Assembly (NCBI RefSeq): GCF_036711975.1
Contig: NC_091971.1
Location: 32,309,501 to 32,373,500 of the forward strand
Direction of reading: 5' to 3'
DNA: 64,000 nt
Source: Onthophagus taurus
Lineage: Eukaryota > Arthropoda > Insecta > Coleoptera > Scarabaeidae
Numbering within the stretch: position 1 is the first letter of the stretch; the number at the start of each line of letters is the position of its first letter. A model generated the notes under the pieces. That model was not told the origin of the DNA, made no database searches, and was given only the letters and a program-made list of their open reading frames with translations. This document shows positions 54,245 through 64,000 of this stretch, piece by piece. Made by a program: the position numbers and the translations under genes.

Positions 54245-56787
54245 TAACATATGAACGTGAGGTCGTTGCTTGCACACTTTGGTGCGTTGCGGGAGTATTT
54301 GGATCGTTCTGACTGTGATGCATTTGCTATGTCTGAAACATGACCCCGACATTGATAATTCTGTTATTCAAGTTAAAAAATGTGCACTGCTTTAGAGCTG
54401 ATAGACTATCTAGAGGTGGTGGGGTTGGTCTTTATATTCGGAACTGTTATAAGTGTCAAGTTATTATTATTAATCAGGTTCCGGGACTGGAGCAATTGTG
54501 AGTTATAGTTACAGTGAATGGTAAGAATTTAGCTATTGGCGTCATCTATGTATAGTATTGTATAGCCTTCCATCCTATGAGCCTAAGTCGTTTTTAGAAT
54601 TACTTGAAGAATCTTTAGCTCAGATTTATTATACAGTAGATGGAGTCACAGCTCTGGGCGACTTTAACATTAATCTTATGGTCGATGGTCCTTTGACAAA
54701 TTCTCTTAGAAGCTCGCCGCATTAGAAGCTTTTAACTTGAGACAGGTGGTTGAACAACCTACAAGAATATCGGATAACTCTGAGACACTGATTGATATAA
54801 TTATTATATCCAATGAATTGACAGTTAGTAACTGTAACACTGCAGACGTGGGGTTTTCTGATCACTTGCTAGTTTATTGTCAACTGGAAATTTGAATCTA
54901 AACGTGAAGCCAGACAAATTATTTATCGAAATTTACGCAACATTGATATAGATGCCTTTAATAAAGATCTTAATCTGTTGAATTGGGAAGCTGTTTTTAA
55001 TTTTAACAATATCGATGATAAAGTTACCAATTTCAATGATGTCTCTATTCGATTTCCATGCTCCGGTTTTAACGGAAACCTTAAAGAACGGTCCATTACC
55101 TTGGATCACGTGAAATATCAAACAGATAATCAAATTAAGGAATAATGCTTTTAATAAGTATAAAAAATCCAGAACACAGCAACATTTTCAATATTATAAA
55201 ACCTTGCGTAATTATGTTACGGGTGCAATTCGTAGGGAGAAAAAGAAATTTAATATTTTAAAACCATCCTATTCCATCGCATTTGGCTGATCCTAATAAT
55301 ATTAACGCTGTTTTGAGCAATTCTGCAACTAGTACTCTGGTTGAGCCTGATATTAATCTCCAATCTTATTATTACAATAAGAGAATGCACCCAGACACTC
55401 CAACAATGACTTTTTGTAAGGAATCTTCAGATCATATTCTGAAAATACTTTTAAATATGAAATCCACTAGTGTAGTGATGGAATTAGGATGGACATGGTA
55501 CGCTTATGTTGCCCCGGTATTCTTGCTATGCTTATGCACATGCTTAATTTCTGTTTTACTGAATCAGTATTTTCAATGTCGTCGAGGCATGAACTTATAA
55601 CTCCCATTCCTAAAACGAATCCGGTCACTACATATAAAGATTTAAGACCCATAGTAATACTGCCGGTCCAAAACTATTGGAAAGACTCATGGTTGAACAA
55701 TTGAAGCTTTATTTAAACACCCATTGCATTTTACCGCTTAAACAATCTTTCTTCAGGAAACATTTTAGTTGAGTTAGTACGCCTGACCGACGATATTTTT
55801 GGTGCGTTGGATGTAGATAACTCAACATTGTTAATTTTGTTTGATTTCAGCTAGGCTTTTGATGTACTTAATCATAGCCTATTGCTTAGTATTCTAAAAT
55901 TTATTGGGTTGGATGATAAAGCGATTAGATTGTTCAATAGTTATCTTTCGGATAGACTGCAATCTGTAAGATTAAATTCGGTACAGTCGGATCCTGTCAT
56001 TGTTCCGTCGGTGGTACCGCAGGGGTTTATTCTTGGTCCAGTTTATACACTACATATATTTTCAATTTATAGATGAATATCCAGCGATTTTCCTGCGATA
56101 TGCAATACTGATAAACTAAGGACAGTCTGTACAGAGATTACTGGCCTAAGGATCAATCCTGCCAAAACGCAAGGCATTATATTTACCAAGAGAGGTAAGT
56201 TGTTTGTCGATAAATCTCATGTAAATGTATACATACTAGATCAGCTAGTAGGCTTTTCAGATACGATCAACAGTCTAGGGGTTATCTTGGACAATCAATT
56301 TAACTTTAGTAATCACATCAAAGTTTTGTGTGGTCGTTCTTATAGTGCTTTGAAGCACCTCTAGCGCTTACTATGTGATATTTTAATTTTATCTAATTTT
56401 AATCGTTGTAGTGTTGTCTTTAGTCCATATTTATCTTTTGAATCTAAGCGACAGGTCGTTCAGAACTCTTGTTACGTTGCATTTATAGTGTAAGGCGTAG
56501 AGAACACATCTCTACGCCTTACTTTCTCTACTCTTTCTATTATACCATTCTTATTGTCAGGTGGTTGGCTAAGCATGGCACAGAGATTTCTTACACATTA
56601 CTTATGCCTAATTTATAAAATTATTCACATCGGTAAAGCTCATAACTTAAATTTAAGACATAGATTTACAATGACAATACCAATCCACCGATCTGCTAAG
56701 CTTTATCATTCTTATTCATATCAAGTTGTCCATGTCTGCAAGGTGTGCTGCCTCGATCTCGCAGTTTATATCGCTTATACCTTGTAA
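54245..56787 (+). pseudogene. ORF2 of the decayed non-LTR element
   Basis: More than ten stops or shifts. The box normally carrying the first catalytic Asp reads LILFDFS followed by a stop and AFDVLNHSLL. The YADD box is not recognisable where expected (near 56090). Much older than the other non-LTR copies in the window. Confidence 0.75.
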
Positions 56788-56939
56788 CTCTCTGCATATG
56801 TACTTACATGTAAGTATGAGAATGGTTGTTTTCTGCAAATATGCTTTGTTGGCGAATGGATACTGTTTATTTAATTAAATAAATATAAAATTTAGATATT
56901 TAAATAAAATAACTTTTTTCTCGCTAAAAAATTTACTAT

Positions 56940-56980
56940 AATCAGTACCGGTTGCGGCTAGTAAGCCATCATCAGCTGAA
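56940..56980 (-). ncRNA. Hammerhead-like motif with altered core
   Basis: On the minus strand: CTGATGA, T, GGCT-TACT-AGCC stem II, then GCA where GAA is required, then ACCGGTA and CTGAT. The A-to-C change falls on an invariant core base, so this copy should be dead even if its partner at 57126 is active. Confidence 0.4.
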
Positions 56981-57125
56981 TTGTCGAAAATGAATAAAAA
57001 ACTAGATTGTCATTTCAATTGTCGTTGTAGTGTGTTTTTCTTGTTATTTTATCATTTTTACTTTAAAAATTTTTAAGTTCTTTACTTGTGTCTGAGTTTT
57101 TGTTCTTTTTTATTCATTTTTAACA

Positions 57126-57168
57126 ATTTAGCTGATGATGGCTTACTAGCCGAAACCGGTACTGATTA
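57126..57168 (+). ncRNA. Hammerhead-ribozyme-like motif in the PLE foldback
   Basis: CTGATGA (57132-57138), one extra T, stem II GGCT/AGCC with a TACT loop, core GAA, self-complementary ACCGGT as stem III, A as predicted cleavage base at 57161, then CTGATT. Stem I pairing (TTTAG with CTGAT) is weak, with one G-U pair. Same layout as the motif at 17610, including the extra T. Confidence 0.45.
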
Positions 57169-57600
57169 TATTAAATTTTTTAGCGAGAAAGAAGTTATTT
57201 TATTTAAATACTTAAATTTTATATTTATATTTATTTACTTTTATAACTCGTAATATGAATTACAAAGATACCTTATGTTTATTTAAGGTTTATTCATTTA
57301 GGGTGTGGAAGAATATATTACTTACAATTAGTTGTTTTGCTACTCAGCATTAATAACATAGGATTGTGTTACATTCTTTTGTCATTGGTGCAAGTAAAAC
57401 CAGTGGTAGCTTTACTGCCTATTCTGCTCTTGCATCTATTGAGCCGTATTTCTCTACAAATTTCTTAATTTAATTTACATTTTTTCTTCTTTATAAGCTT
57501 TTTTGTAAGTTTCTTTTAATTTTATTTTACAATTATTAATGTTTAGAAATTATGTTTTCTTTTTCTTCTGCTGTATTGTAATGGCTCAATAAACCATTTA

Positions 57601-58391
57601 TTTATTTATTTATCTCCTACCAAGTAAAAAGTTTCTGAGCCTTTTTGGGTTGGTAGATGCCTAGTATTGAAAATTATATGTTTTCAACTTGGTAAGGTAG
57701 CCATTTGGCTTCCAAACATTCATACGGTGGCGGTTCAAAAACGCGGAACAAGACAGGGCCACGTTTCGATACAGCTTAGTGACTTTACCTGCAAACCGCT
57801 ACAAAACTGAATGAAGTTGCTTTTTCCATCGCAATACTCTCGGACTTAACTCAAACTAATCAATCAGTAGTTTTCTGGTGGACTGGCGATGTTGCAGCCC
57901 TTTGAAATATGTTTATAAAAAAGAAGAACTTTCACCAGAGTTAGGCGGAGGAATCCAGACGTTCACTACGTGAGTCATAGGAACTTAAAAGTACCAATAA
58001 ACTGCTTATATCTGCCATTTATAACATGAAAGTGAAAAAAGGGGATGAAATATGAGAAGATGTTAATATTTTTGTCGTGATAAGCTTTTCTGAAGGAATC
58101 AATGGCATTTTTAACATGTGGTTAAGATGGGTTTTTTCAAAATAATCAAAGTTTTCCATTATGTACATAGCAGGTTCAAAACTGAATCAAAAATTTTAGT
58201 GGTCATAATCGTATTTGAACTTTTAAACGCGTTTTTTGGCCGTTTTAATGATTAAATGTTATTAGCATATTCGTAGATAACAATAAATTTGCCGTAATAA
58301 TTTTTGTTTATTGAATTATTATATTATATCATTATTATATTATATATTTCATCATTGATGGTATTCTAGTTCCCTTTTCTGCTTTCTTGTG
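57601..58391. other. Spacer between retroelement and Gd_N gene
   Basis: No gene seen. AT-rich, with a short TTATATTATATCATTATTATAT simple-repeat patch near 58315-58345. Confidence 0.4.
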
Positions 58392-59055
58392 TTAGTATCT
58401 CCTCCCTCGTCGTCGATCTACAAAACATTGATTTTAAGCAAATTGAATCAATACTTCAATTGTATATTACTTTTATTTCTTTTAGCCTTCCTCAAGCTTC
58501 GTGCGCTTTTGGTTGCAATCGCTCTAGATCTGAAGTACGCACGAGTCATAGGCAGACTTTCTGAAATACATAAAATTTTCTCATTATGAATTCTCCTTCT
58601 TAAAAGTACTCACCATCATCCATGCCGGATTTACAAACGATCTCATTATTTACACTTAGCTCAAGCATCGCCCAATCTTCAATACTTGATACCGGAAGCA
58701 TAAGTTCATATACTAATAAGTCATCTTCCGGTCCTACATAATCTACTCGAAGCATTTCTCCAATAGGGTCCATTCCCAAAACCATCATTGTCACGTCTAG
58801 AATATTAGGTTCACTTTGGGGATCTTTCGCAACTCTTATTATTCCTTTCCAGAGATTGTCGTCTACTTGTTCATATTCGAACATTTCCGGACAAGGATTT
58901 CTGTAAGTTTCCATAAGCTCCGATATGTCTAAATCAGCGTTTCGGGCCTTCTTTCTTCTCATTGATCTCGAGTTACTTGGAATTATTTGAGAAAAAAACA
59001 TGATTATAATCAGGAATAAAAGTGGAGCTGTTGCAATGTGATTATAGCGTGCCAT
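58392..59055 (-). CDS. Secreted Gd_N-domain protein with short basic tail
   Basis: Three exons: 58614-59055, 58471-58560 and 58392-58417; 185 aa, with the same intron phases as the two paralogues at 36.6 and 37.7 kb. The ATG at 59055 is chosen because it is the only one in frame before the signal peptide and aligns with MAHNYN of the paralogue. Signal peptide 1-29 (FFSQIIPSNS), a basic RSMRRKKAR stretch, then an acidic spacer. Gd_N domain C55-C141: NPCPEMFEYEQVDDNLWKGI and a closing VNNEIVC. The tail is RAIATKSARSLRKAKRNK plus a last exon of only 26 bp ending in an Arg-rich RRRGRRY. No protease domain. It is separated from its siblings by 20 kb of transposons. Confidence 0.82.
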
Positions 59056-59365
59056 TTTTGTCAAGTTGGGTAGATCTAAAACGTTTATAAAATATTATTT
59101 TACGACACAACATTATAAGTAAATAGTAAATATACTTCAAACTTTTCTTAAATAAAAAAATCGCAATTTTGTTAATGTTGGAATTACATCAATAATCGCG
59201 ATTTTAGTTTATTTAACAATGAATAATTAATTTTAATCACGAACAATACAAGAGGTATTAATGTTATTTTTACGTCATTACGTTAACAATGATTATTGTG
59301 ATAAAATATAGATTATAATTAAATCATTATTAAGTCATTAAATCATCACTTATTTACTTGATATT
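59056..59365. other. Upstream flank of the third Gd_N gene
   Basis: AT-rich; must hold the promoter of the minus-strand gene. No other feature recognised. Confidence 0.35.
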
Positions 59366-59835
59366 TTACCTAAAAAACTTCTGTCGGAAATATGATTCTA
59401 CCACGATTATAGCCAACTGATGGTACCCTTCTAGTTTAGATATGAGTGTGTTTCCTAAAATTGTAACTAAACAATTCAGAGAATATCTTGACAATTTGGT
59501 GTCTCTCAACTGTAGAATAACCATCATATACCATACGAGCTGGTCACTGCCACGTTTTTTACTCCCTGCACATGACCAAAGATGAGCCGGATGATTAATT
59601 AAGTCAGATTGTACATTAGTTAAATAAGTATTATAATCTCTCAAGGTCAATATCTTAGATCTTCTAAGATTTAACAATAAGATAAGTTTTAACAAATCAG
59701 CTTCAGACCGACCAGCTTGATTATCCCGACTTACTTGAATGACGTAATTTTTCAGCCACACGTATTTATAAACCTTATTGCGACAAATCGCTTTAGTTGA
59801 CTTCAACAGTCCAGCATAATGTATAGTAAGCAATC
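59366..59835 (-). pseudogene. Non-LTR retrotransposon linker fragment, antisense
   Basis: The minus strand reads KSTKAICRNKVYKYVWLKNY, RDYNTYLTNVQSDLINHP and FWS-like HLWSCAGSKKRGSDQ. After a frameshift, VVYDGYSTVERHQIVKIFSE follows. This is the stretch between endonuclease and RT in Jockey/CR1-like elements. No RT core follows. Confidence 0.6.
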
Positions 59836-60060
59836 ACGTAATCCACAGGATAGAACCACAGTTGGTGTCAGCCAACCAGTTGTTTCCGTTGTTTACGTGC
59901 ACCTGTAATTTCTGAACCAGTTGTTAAGAGTGCTATCTTACATTTTCCTGTGTTGTTATGCCCTCTTTGGTTTGTCGCTTTGTACCTTTTCCTGAAATTG
60001 CTTTAGCTTATCTTCGTCCTGCAGCAGTTCGGTGCTGACATTGGGTGTTTTTTATCTTTG
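59836..60060. other. Spacer, unassigned
   Basis: No domain or repeat recognised between the retroelement fragment and the satellite-like array. Confidence 0.3.
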
Positions 60061-60960
60061 TCCCTTTAGTTTATAATAAACAATTTATTTCAAATAAACT
60101 TTTCTCCATCACCTTTAATTTTTGAGTTATGATCTATTTTAATACCAAAAGTACTCAATTTTAATATTTTGATGATTTTTTCTTTATCACTAGAAAATCA
60201 TTATACCTAAACTAAATTTGTTTATGGACGATGTTTTTTTAGTTCATAATAAACAATTTATTCTTAAAAAACTTTTCTCCATCACCTTTCATCCTTGAGT
60301 TATGATCAATTTTAATACCAAAAGTACTCAATTTTGATATTTCGATGATTTTCTCTTTTTAATCATTAGAAAATCATTATGACTAAACCAAATCTGTTTA
60401 TGCGTAATGTCCTTTTAGTTCACAATAAACAATTTATTTCAAATAAACTTTTCTCCAACACCTTTAATTTTTGAGTTATGATTTATTTTAATACCAAAAG
60501 TACTCAATTTTGACATTTTGGTGATTTTTTCTTTATCACTAAAAAAATCATTATAACTAAACCAAATCTGTTTATAGATGATGTCTTTTTAGTTCATAAT
60601 AAACAATTTATTTCAAAAAAACTTATCTCCATCACAATTAATTTTTGGGTAATGATCGATTTTGATAACAAAAGTACTCAATTTTGACATTATGGGGATT
60701 TTCTCTTCATCACTAGAACATCATTACATCTAAACAAAATCTGTTTATCAATAATATCTTTTTAGTTTATAATAAACAATTTATTCCTAAAAAACTTTTT
60801 GTCATCACCTTTCATTTTTGAGTTATGATCGATTTTAAAACCAAAAATGACATTTTGGGGATTTTCTCTTTATCACTAGAAAATTATTATGCCTAAATTA
60901 AATTTGTTTATGGATTATGTCTTTTTAGCTCATAATAAACAGTTTATTCCTCAAATTACG
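60061..60960 (+). repeat. Satellite-like tandem array, monomer about 174 bp, five and a half units
   Basis: The anchor TAGTTTATAATAAACAATTT (with T/C variants) begins at about 60068, 60241, 60417, 60591, 60764 and 60927, giving steps of 173, 176, 174, 173 and 163. Units share CTTTTCTCCATCACCTTT, TTTTTGAGTTATGATC, ACCAAAAGTACTCAATTTT and a CACTAGAAAATCATTAT block, with clear divergence between them. The fifth unit has a deletion. No open frame is conserved. Confidence 0.9.
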
Positions 60961-61889
60961 TACAATTTCACAGCCGACTACTAAATTTTCGATGATTTTC
61001 AGTAGCATTAACAAGATACGCGACTTTAGTTTTTTGAGTTTTTTATGAAAACGAAAATGTTTTTTAAAAAATAGTAAGAGGAAAAAAAGTTTTAGAATTA
61101 AATTCCGCATGAAATGAGGTAATAATGTATTAAATCCACAAAAAGGTTAAAAAAATCTGCCAAAATTTAGGTAACCATCACCCTTAATCAACCCTTTGAA
61201 ATGCCTCAATTGGTCTCAACTTGCTGCTACCAATTAATACCCTCGGTACACTCATAACGTATACCAAATTTGTTTTTTTTAGCTTTATGTATTACGAAGA
61301 TATTCAATGTTTTAAAAATTTAAGACCCAATTTTGAAGGCCTATAACTCCTCAGGGGTACAACTTGGTATAGAGATAAGTTGCATTAAATCATCTTCATT
61401 TATTGTCCTCTACATGTCCCTGCTCTGTGTCGGTTCTTATGTGAATCACCCTGTATATAGTAACTTTTGCTTTGAATAATTCGGTGGTCGTTTTTGAGAG
61501 AGTTTTTGATATCCTCAACTTTTTATGGCATGATATCCTTCTTCTTCTTGGTCTTCTTCTACCATGCATTTTCCCTTGGATCTCCGAAGCTAGTATTTGT
61601 AAGATATTCCACTTTTCTTTTCTTTATGGTGTTTGATGTGATAATTACATCAAGTAATTATTTATATTATAATAATATTATTTCTTTTATGGCGCTTTTT
61701 CAGCGAGAAAAAGTAACAAGATTAATTTGTATGTTTAGACTGGTTTCAACTTGATAATAATATTTATTTATTTATTTTCGTTTTTTTTTATGGCAACCAT
61801 AAAATGTATTGTCATATATATAACAAGAAAACTGGATATTTTAATACGAAAATAAAGCATCAAATATACCCCTCTCCAGAGAAAAATTA
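60961..61889. other. AT-rich stretch, possible lone transposon end
   Basis: GTGAATCACCCTGTATA near 61441 looks like the right end of a TA-duplicating element (CACCCTG then TA), but I find no matching left end. No gene seen. Confidence 0.35.
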
Positions 61890-61893
61890 CTAT

Positions 61894-62451
61894 TTATTTA
61901 AATGAAACATTTAAATTGTTTTTTCTTTTAAATTGTTCTATGTATGAACTATTTAAAAGAAAAGCAGGTTTCAGTCTGTCAACATTAATGAATTGTTCTC
62001 GATTTTCTTTAAAAATGCAAACAATTTTAGGAAATTTTTTAATAATTTTAAATGGCCCTTCATACCTTGCAGAGAGAGAAGATTTGTTGCCTTCTATCCG
62101 GACAAAAGCAAAATCTGATTTCTCTAGATCTTTATGTAAAAAAGGTTTATTAAGGGAATGATGACGCATCGTGGTTGGTCTCAAGTTTGTAAAATGATTT
62201 CGTAAACTGATCAGGAGTGGAGACGTATCAATTGAACTATGAGAACTTAAGAAAAATTCACCTGGGAGTCTCAACGGTTGACCACAAAGTAATTCAGCAG
62301 ATGAACAACCTAAATCTTCTTTTATGGTTGAACGTAAACCAAGAAGGATAATAGGGAATTCATCTTTCCAATGAGTTGTATTCCCTCTAGCAATTAATGC
62401 GGTTTTTAAAGTTCTATGGAATCCTTCGACAATACCGTTGCTTTGAGACAT
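61894..62451 (-). pseudogene. Ty3/gypsy integrase C-terminal fragment
   Basis: SNGIVEGFHRTLK is the end of the integrase core, containing the catalytic Glu. LLGLRSTIKEDLGCSSAELL and the SARYEGPFKIIKKFP plus NVDRLKPAF tail follow, as usual for this family. The first two catalytic aspartates lie in the deleted part. Confidence 0.85.
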
Positions 62452-62510
62452 TATGATCTGTGCAAATTTTAAATTGATAGCCTTCTAAGAAATGGCGAAA
62501 ACGTTTACAA

Positions 62511-63317
62511 TCATACAAGTTCACGATCATAAATTGAATATTTTAATTGGCTGGGGGAAAGTTTTTTTGAGAAATATGCAATTGGTTGTGAAATGTTGTT
62601 GTTCGATTCTTCTAACGTTGCTCCAATGGCATAATTGGTGGTAAGTATCAATTTGACAGACGGGTTAGGGTGATCTAAAATTGTAGCGTTAGCTAATGAA
62701 GATTTTGCCTTTTGAAAACTTTCTTCACATTCATTTGGCCAGGAAGAAATATTTTTTTGTTTAAGATTTTGATGTGATGTTGATAGAGAATGAAGAGGAT
62801 CGAGTAGATGAGAAAAACTTGGAACGAACCTATGATAAAAATTTATCATGTCGATAAATCTTTGTAATTGTTTTAAAGTTTTTGGAATTGGGAAATCATT
62901 GATAACCGATATTCTTTCATTTGAAGGAAGAATTCCTTTTGAAGAGACAGTGTGACCTAAAAAATTTAATTGTAAAACTCCAAACTCGCATTTTGAGAGT
63001 TTAAGACTAATACCATATTGATCTACTCGATTAAATAGTTGTTTAAGATGATCTAAATGTTCATCTTCATCCTTGCACGCAACTAATATATCATCCAGAT
63101 AAACGAAAATAAAGATCAAAGCTTTAGTCACTTCGTTGATGAACCTTTGGAATGTTTGAGCAGCATTGCGTAATCCAAAAGGCATCCGTAAAAATTCAAA
63201 GAGTCCAAAAGGTGTTGTAATTGCAGTTTTATAAATATCTTCTTCTGCGACTGGGATTTGGTGATAAGCTCTAATTAAATCAATTTTAGAGAAAATGGTA
63301 CATCCATGAATTTGCAA
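62511..63317 (-). pseudogene. Ty3/gypsy reverse transcriptase and RNase H start
   Basis: [16 protein letters not shown] (first catalytic Asp), [19 protein letters not shown], and the YLDDI box in [20 protein letters not shown], followed by [19 protein letters not shown] and a tether region. RNase H begins with [15 protein letters not shown], where the usual first Asp is Asn (TTNYA instead of TDAS-type), and stops at YSIYDRELV before the deletion. The 268-codon frame is open. Confidence 0.88.
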
Positions 63318-63384
63318 GTTAAAATCTTGAATATGTGGTAAGGGATATCTATCTGGTATTGTAAGAACATTCAGTTATCTATAG

Positions 63385-63627
63385 TCACCACAAGGACGCC
63401 AGTCTGCAGAATCTTTTTTTACTAACCATGTTAAGAGCTGAAGTAACAGATGGTGCGGACGGTCGACAAATACCATATTCTACCATCTGTTCAAATTCTG
63501 GTTTAGCAATTTTATATTTGTTAGCGTCTAGCCGACGAGGGCGACAAAAAGGAAGATGTCCTTTAGTAATAATATGATGACGGACGGAATGTTTTATTGG
63601 AGAAGAGAAATTAGATGTAGAAATCAA
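63385..63627 (-). pseudogene. Ty3/gypsy pol segment before the RT
   Basis: SVRHHIITKGHLPFCRPRRL and FEQMVEYGICRPSAPS are the protease-RT linker and start of RT. A frameshift near 63385-63430 separates it from the RT frame. Confidence 0.75.
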
Positions 63628-63674
63628 ATTTGGATAGTTCTTAATTAATTGGGTGTATTTCGTTTCAACAACAA

Positions 63675-64000
63675 ACAGGACTGGACTTCCTATCCAATCA
63701 CCCAGTTATGGTCGTGGGTGATTTTAATGTCCCATCTTATTCGTCTTCTGACGGCAGGGATCGTTTTGGACTTGCTCTCCAGAACTGTGAATCGTTCTGC
63801 AACTTTAGTCAACTTAATGCAGTGCTCAACCACAACAACCGATTACTGGATCTAGTTTTTTGTAATTTCTCGTGTACTGTCATACGTAATTTCGATCCTA
63901 TAGTGAACGAGGATCGTCATCATCCCGCACTTCGGGCTACATTTTCTTGCTTGGACTCAACACCTGATTTTGAAGCCTCCAATGATGCCCCAAGTTATAA
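63675..64000 (+). pseudogene. Non-LTR endonuclease fragment running off the window
   Basis: The plus-strand frame HPVMVVGDFNVPSYSSSDGR, then NNRLLDLVFCNFSCTV and EDRHHPALRATFS, matches the second half of the APE-type endonuclease of Jockey/CR1-like elements; GDFN and the final HHPAL box hold catalytic residues. The frame is open to base 64000, so ORF2 probably continues beyond. It abuts the gypsy remnant, which it may interrupt. Confidence 0.8.

Larger units (their letters stand above)
56880..57245. mobile_element. Inverted pair of PLE terminal repeats
   Basis: Two inverted copies face each other across about 120 bp. They share AAATAAAATAACTT, TCTCGCTAAAAAATTTA, CAGTACCGGTT and GGCTAGTAAGCCATCATCAG. 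They match the PLE-type flank at 17.6 kb in the CTGATGATG...CCGGTACTGAT core but are a different family. No protein lies between them. Confidence 0.7.
53736..57600 (+). mobile_element. Heavily decayed non-LTR retrotransposon
   Basis: ORF1-like end (YTPPLQRGSDGRIHAKVNGS, 53765-53935); endonuclease start (RSLLAHFGALREYLDRSDCD, near 54255), SRGGGVGLYIRN, EQPTRISDNSETLIDI and FSDHLLVY; linker (55090-55300); RT pieces with GLDDKAIRLFNSYLSDRLQS and VVPQGFILGP; C-terminal pieces to 56790; and a 3-prime end AATGGCTCAATAAACCATTT near 57560-57600 with (TTTA)n tail. A PLE foldback (56880-57245) sits in its 3-prime part. Confidence 0.72.
61890..63640 (-). mobile_element. Ty3/gypsy-type LTR retrotransposon remnant
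   Basis: Minus-strand pol order: pre-RT region (63385-63627), RT and RNase H start (62511-63317), then directly the C-terminal part of integrase (61894-62451). The rest of RNase H and the integrase zinc finger and core are deleted at about 62455-62510. No LTR, gag or env was recognised; the upstream side is cut by a plus-strand non-LTR element at about 63650. Confidence 0.85.

Noticed and set aside
1-64000. CRISPR arrays, operons, riboswitches, rRNA and tRNA genes
   Set aside because: The window is eukaryotic, and no spaced identical repeats, tRNA cloverleaf or rRNA-like sequence was recognised on reading. A tRNAscan-SE or Infernal run would settle the RNA genes.

Overview
This window is eukaryotic, AT-rich and very rich in transposons. 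It has short introns with GT-AG boundaries, an SDHB-type nuclear gene, a Serinc gene, and secreted proteins with the N-terminal domain of the insect serine protease gastrulation-defective (Gd_N). Together these point to an insect, probably a beetle; the order is inference. No rRNA, tRNA, CRISPR array or operon was seen.

Host genes, left to right: the end of an unrecognised Asn/Lys-rich gene (2-661, +); an intron-containing succinate dehydrogenase iron-sulfur subunit paralogue (6519-7790, +, six exons, 301 aa, with its own mitochondrial presequence exon); a serine incorporator (Serinc) gene (11255-19870, -, eight exons, 469 aa); a head-to-head 200-aa coiled-coil gene (20597-21429, +); and three paralogous secreted Gd_N-only genes on the minus strand (36605-37373, 37656-38361, 58392-59055). 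The exon models rest on splice sites whose phases agree throughout.

Most of the rest is transposon debris, often nested. Serinc intron 5 holds a DUF7869-type transposon split by a Penelope-like element (PLE), which is itself split by a non-LTR retrotransposon. The gap between the second and third Gd_N genes is about 20 kb and is filled by several non-LTR elements, a Tigger/pogo element, a 6.6-kb long-inverted-repeat element and elements inserted inside that. Other pieces include three copies of one RNase H-bearing non-LTR family, a mariner-like element, a Polinton/Maverick remnant, a Ty3/gypsy remnant, several TIR/foldback elements with TA target duplications, and a satellite-like tandem array of about 174 bp.

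The observations most worth following are the Gd_N-only family with basic or Tyr-rich tails in place of a protease domain, the hammerhead-ribozyme-like motifs at PLE flanks, and two separate transposons carrying related transposase-like proteins of the D-N-C-x-x-Q-N-K-N type.
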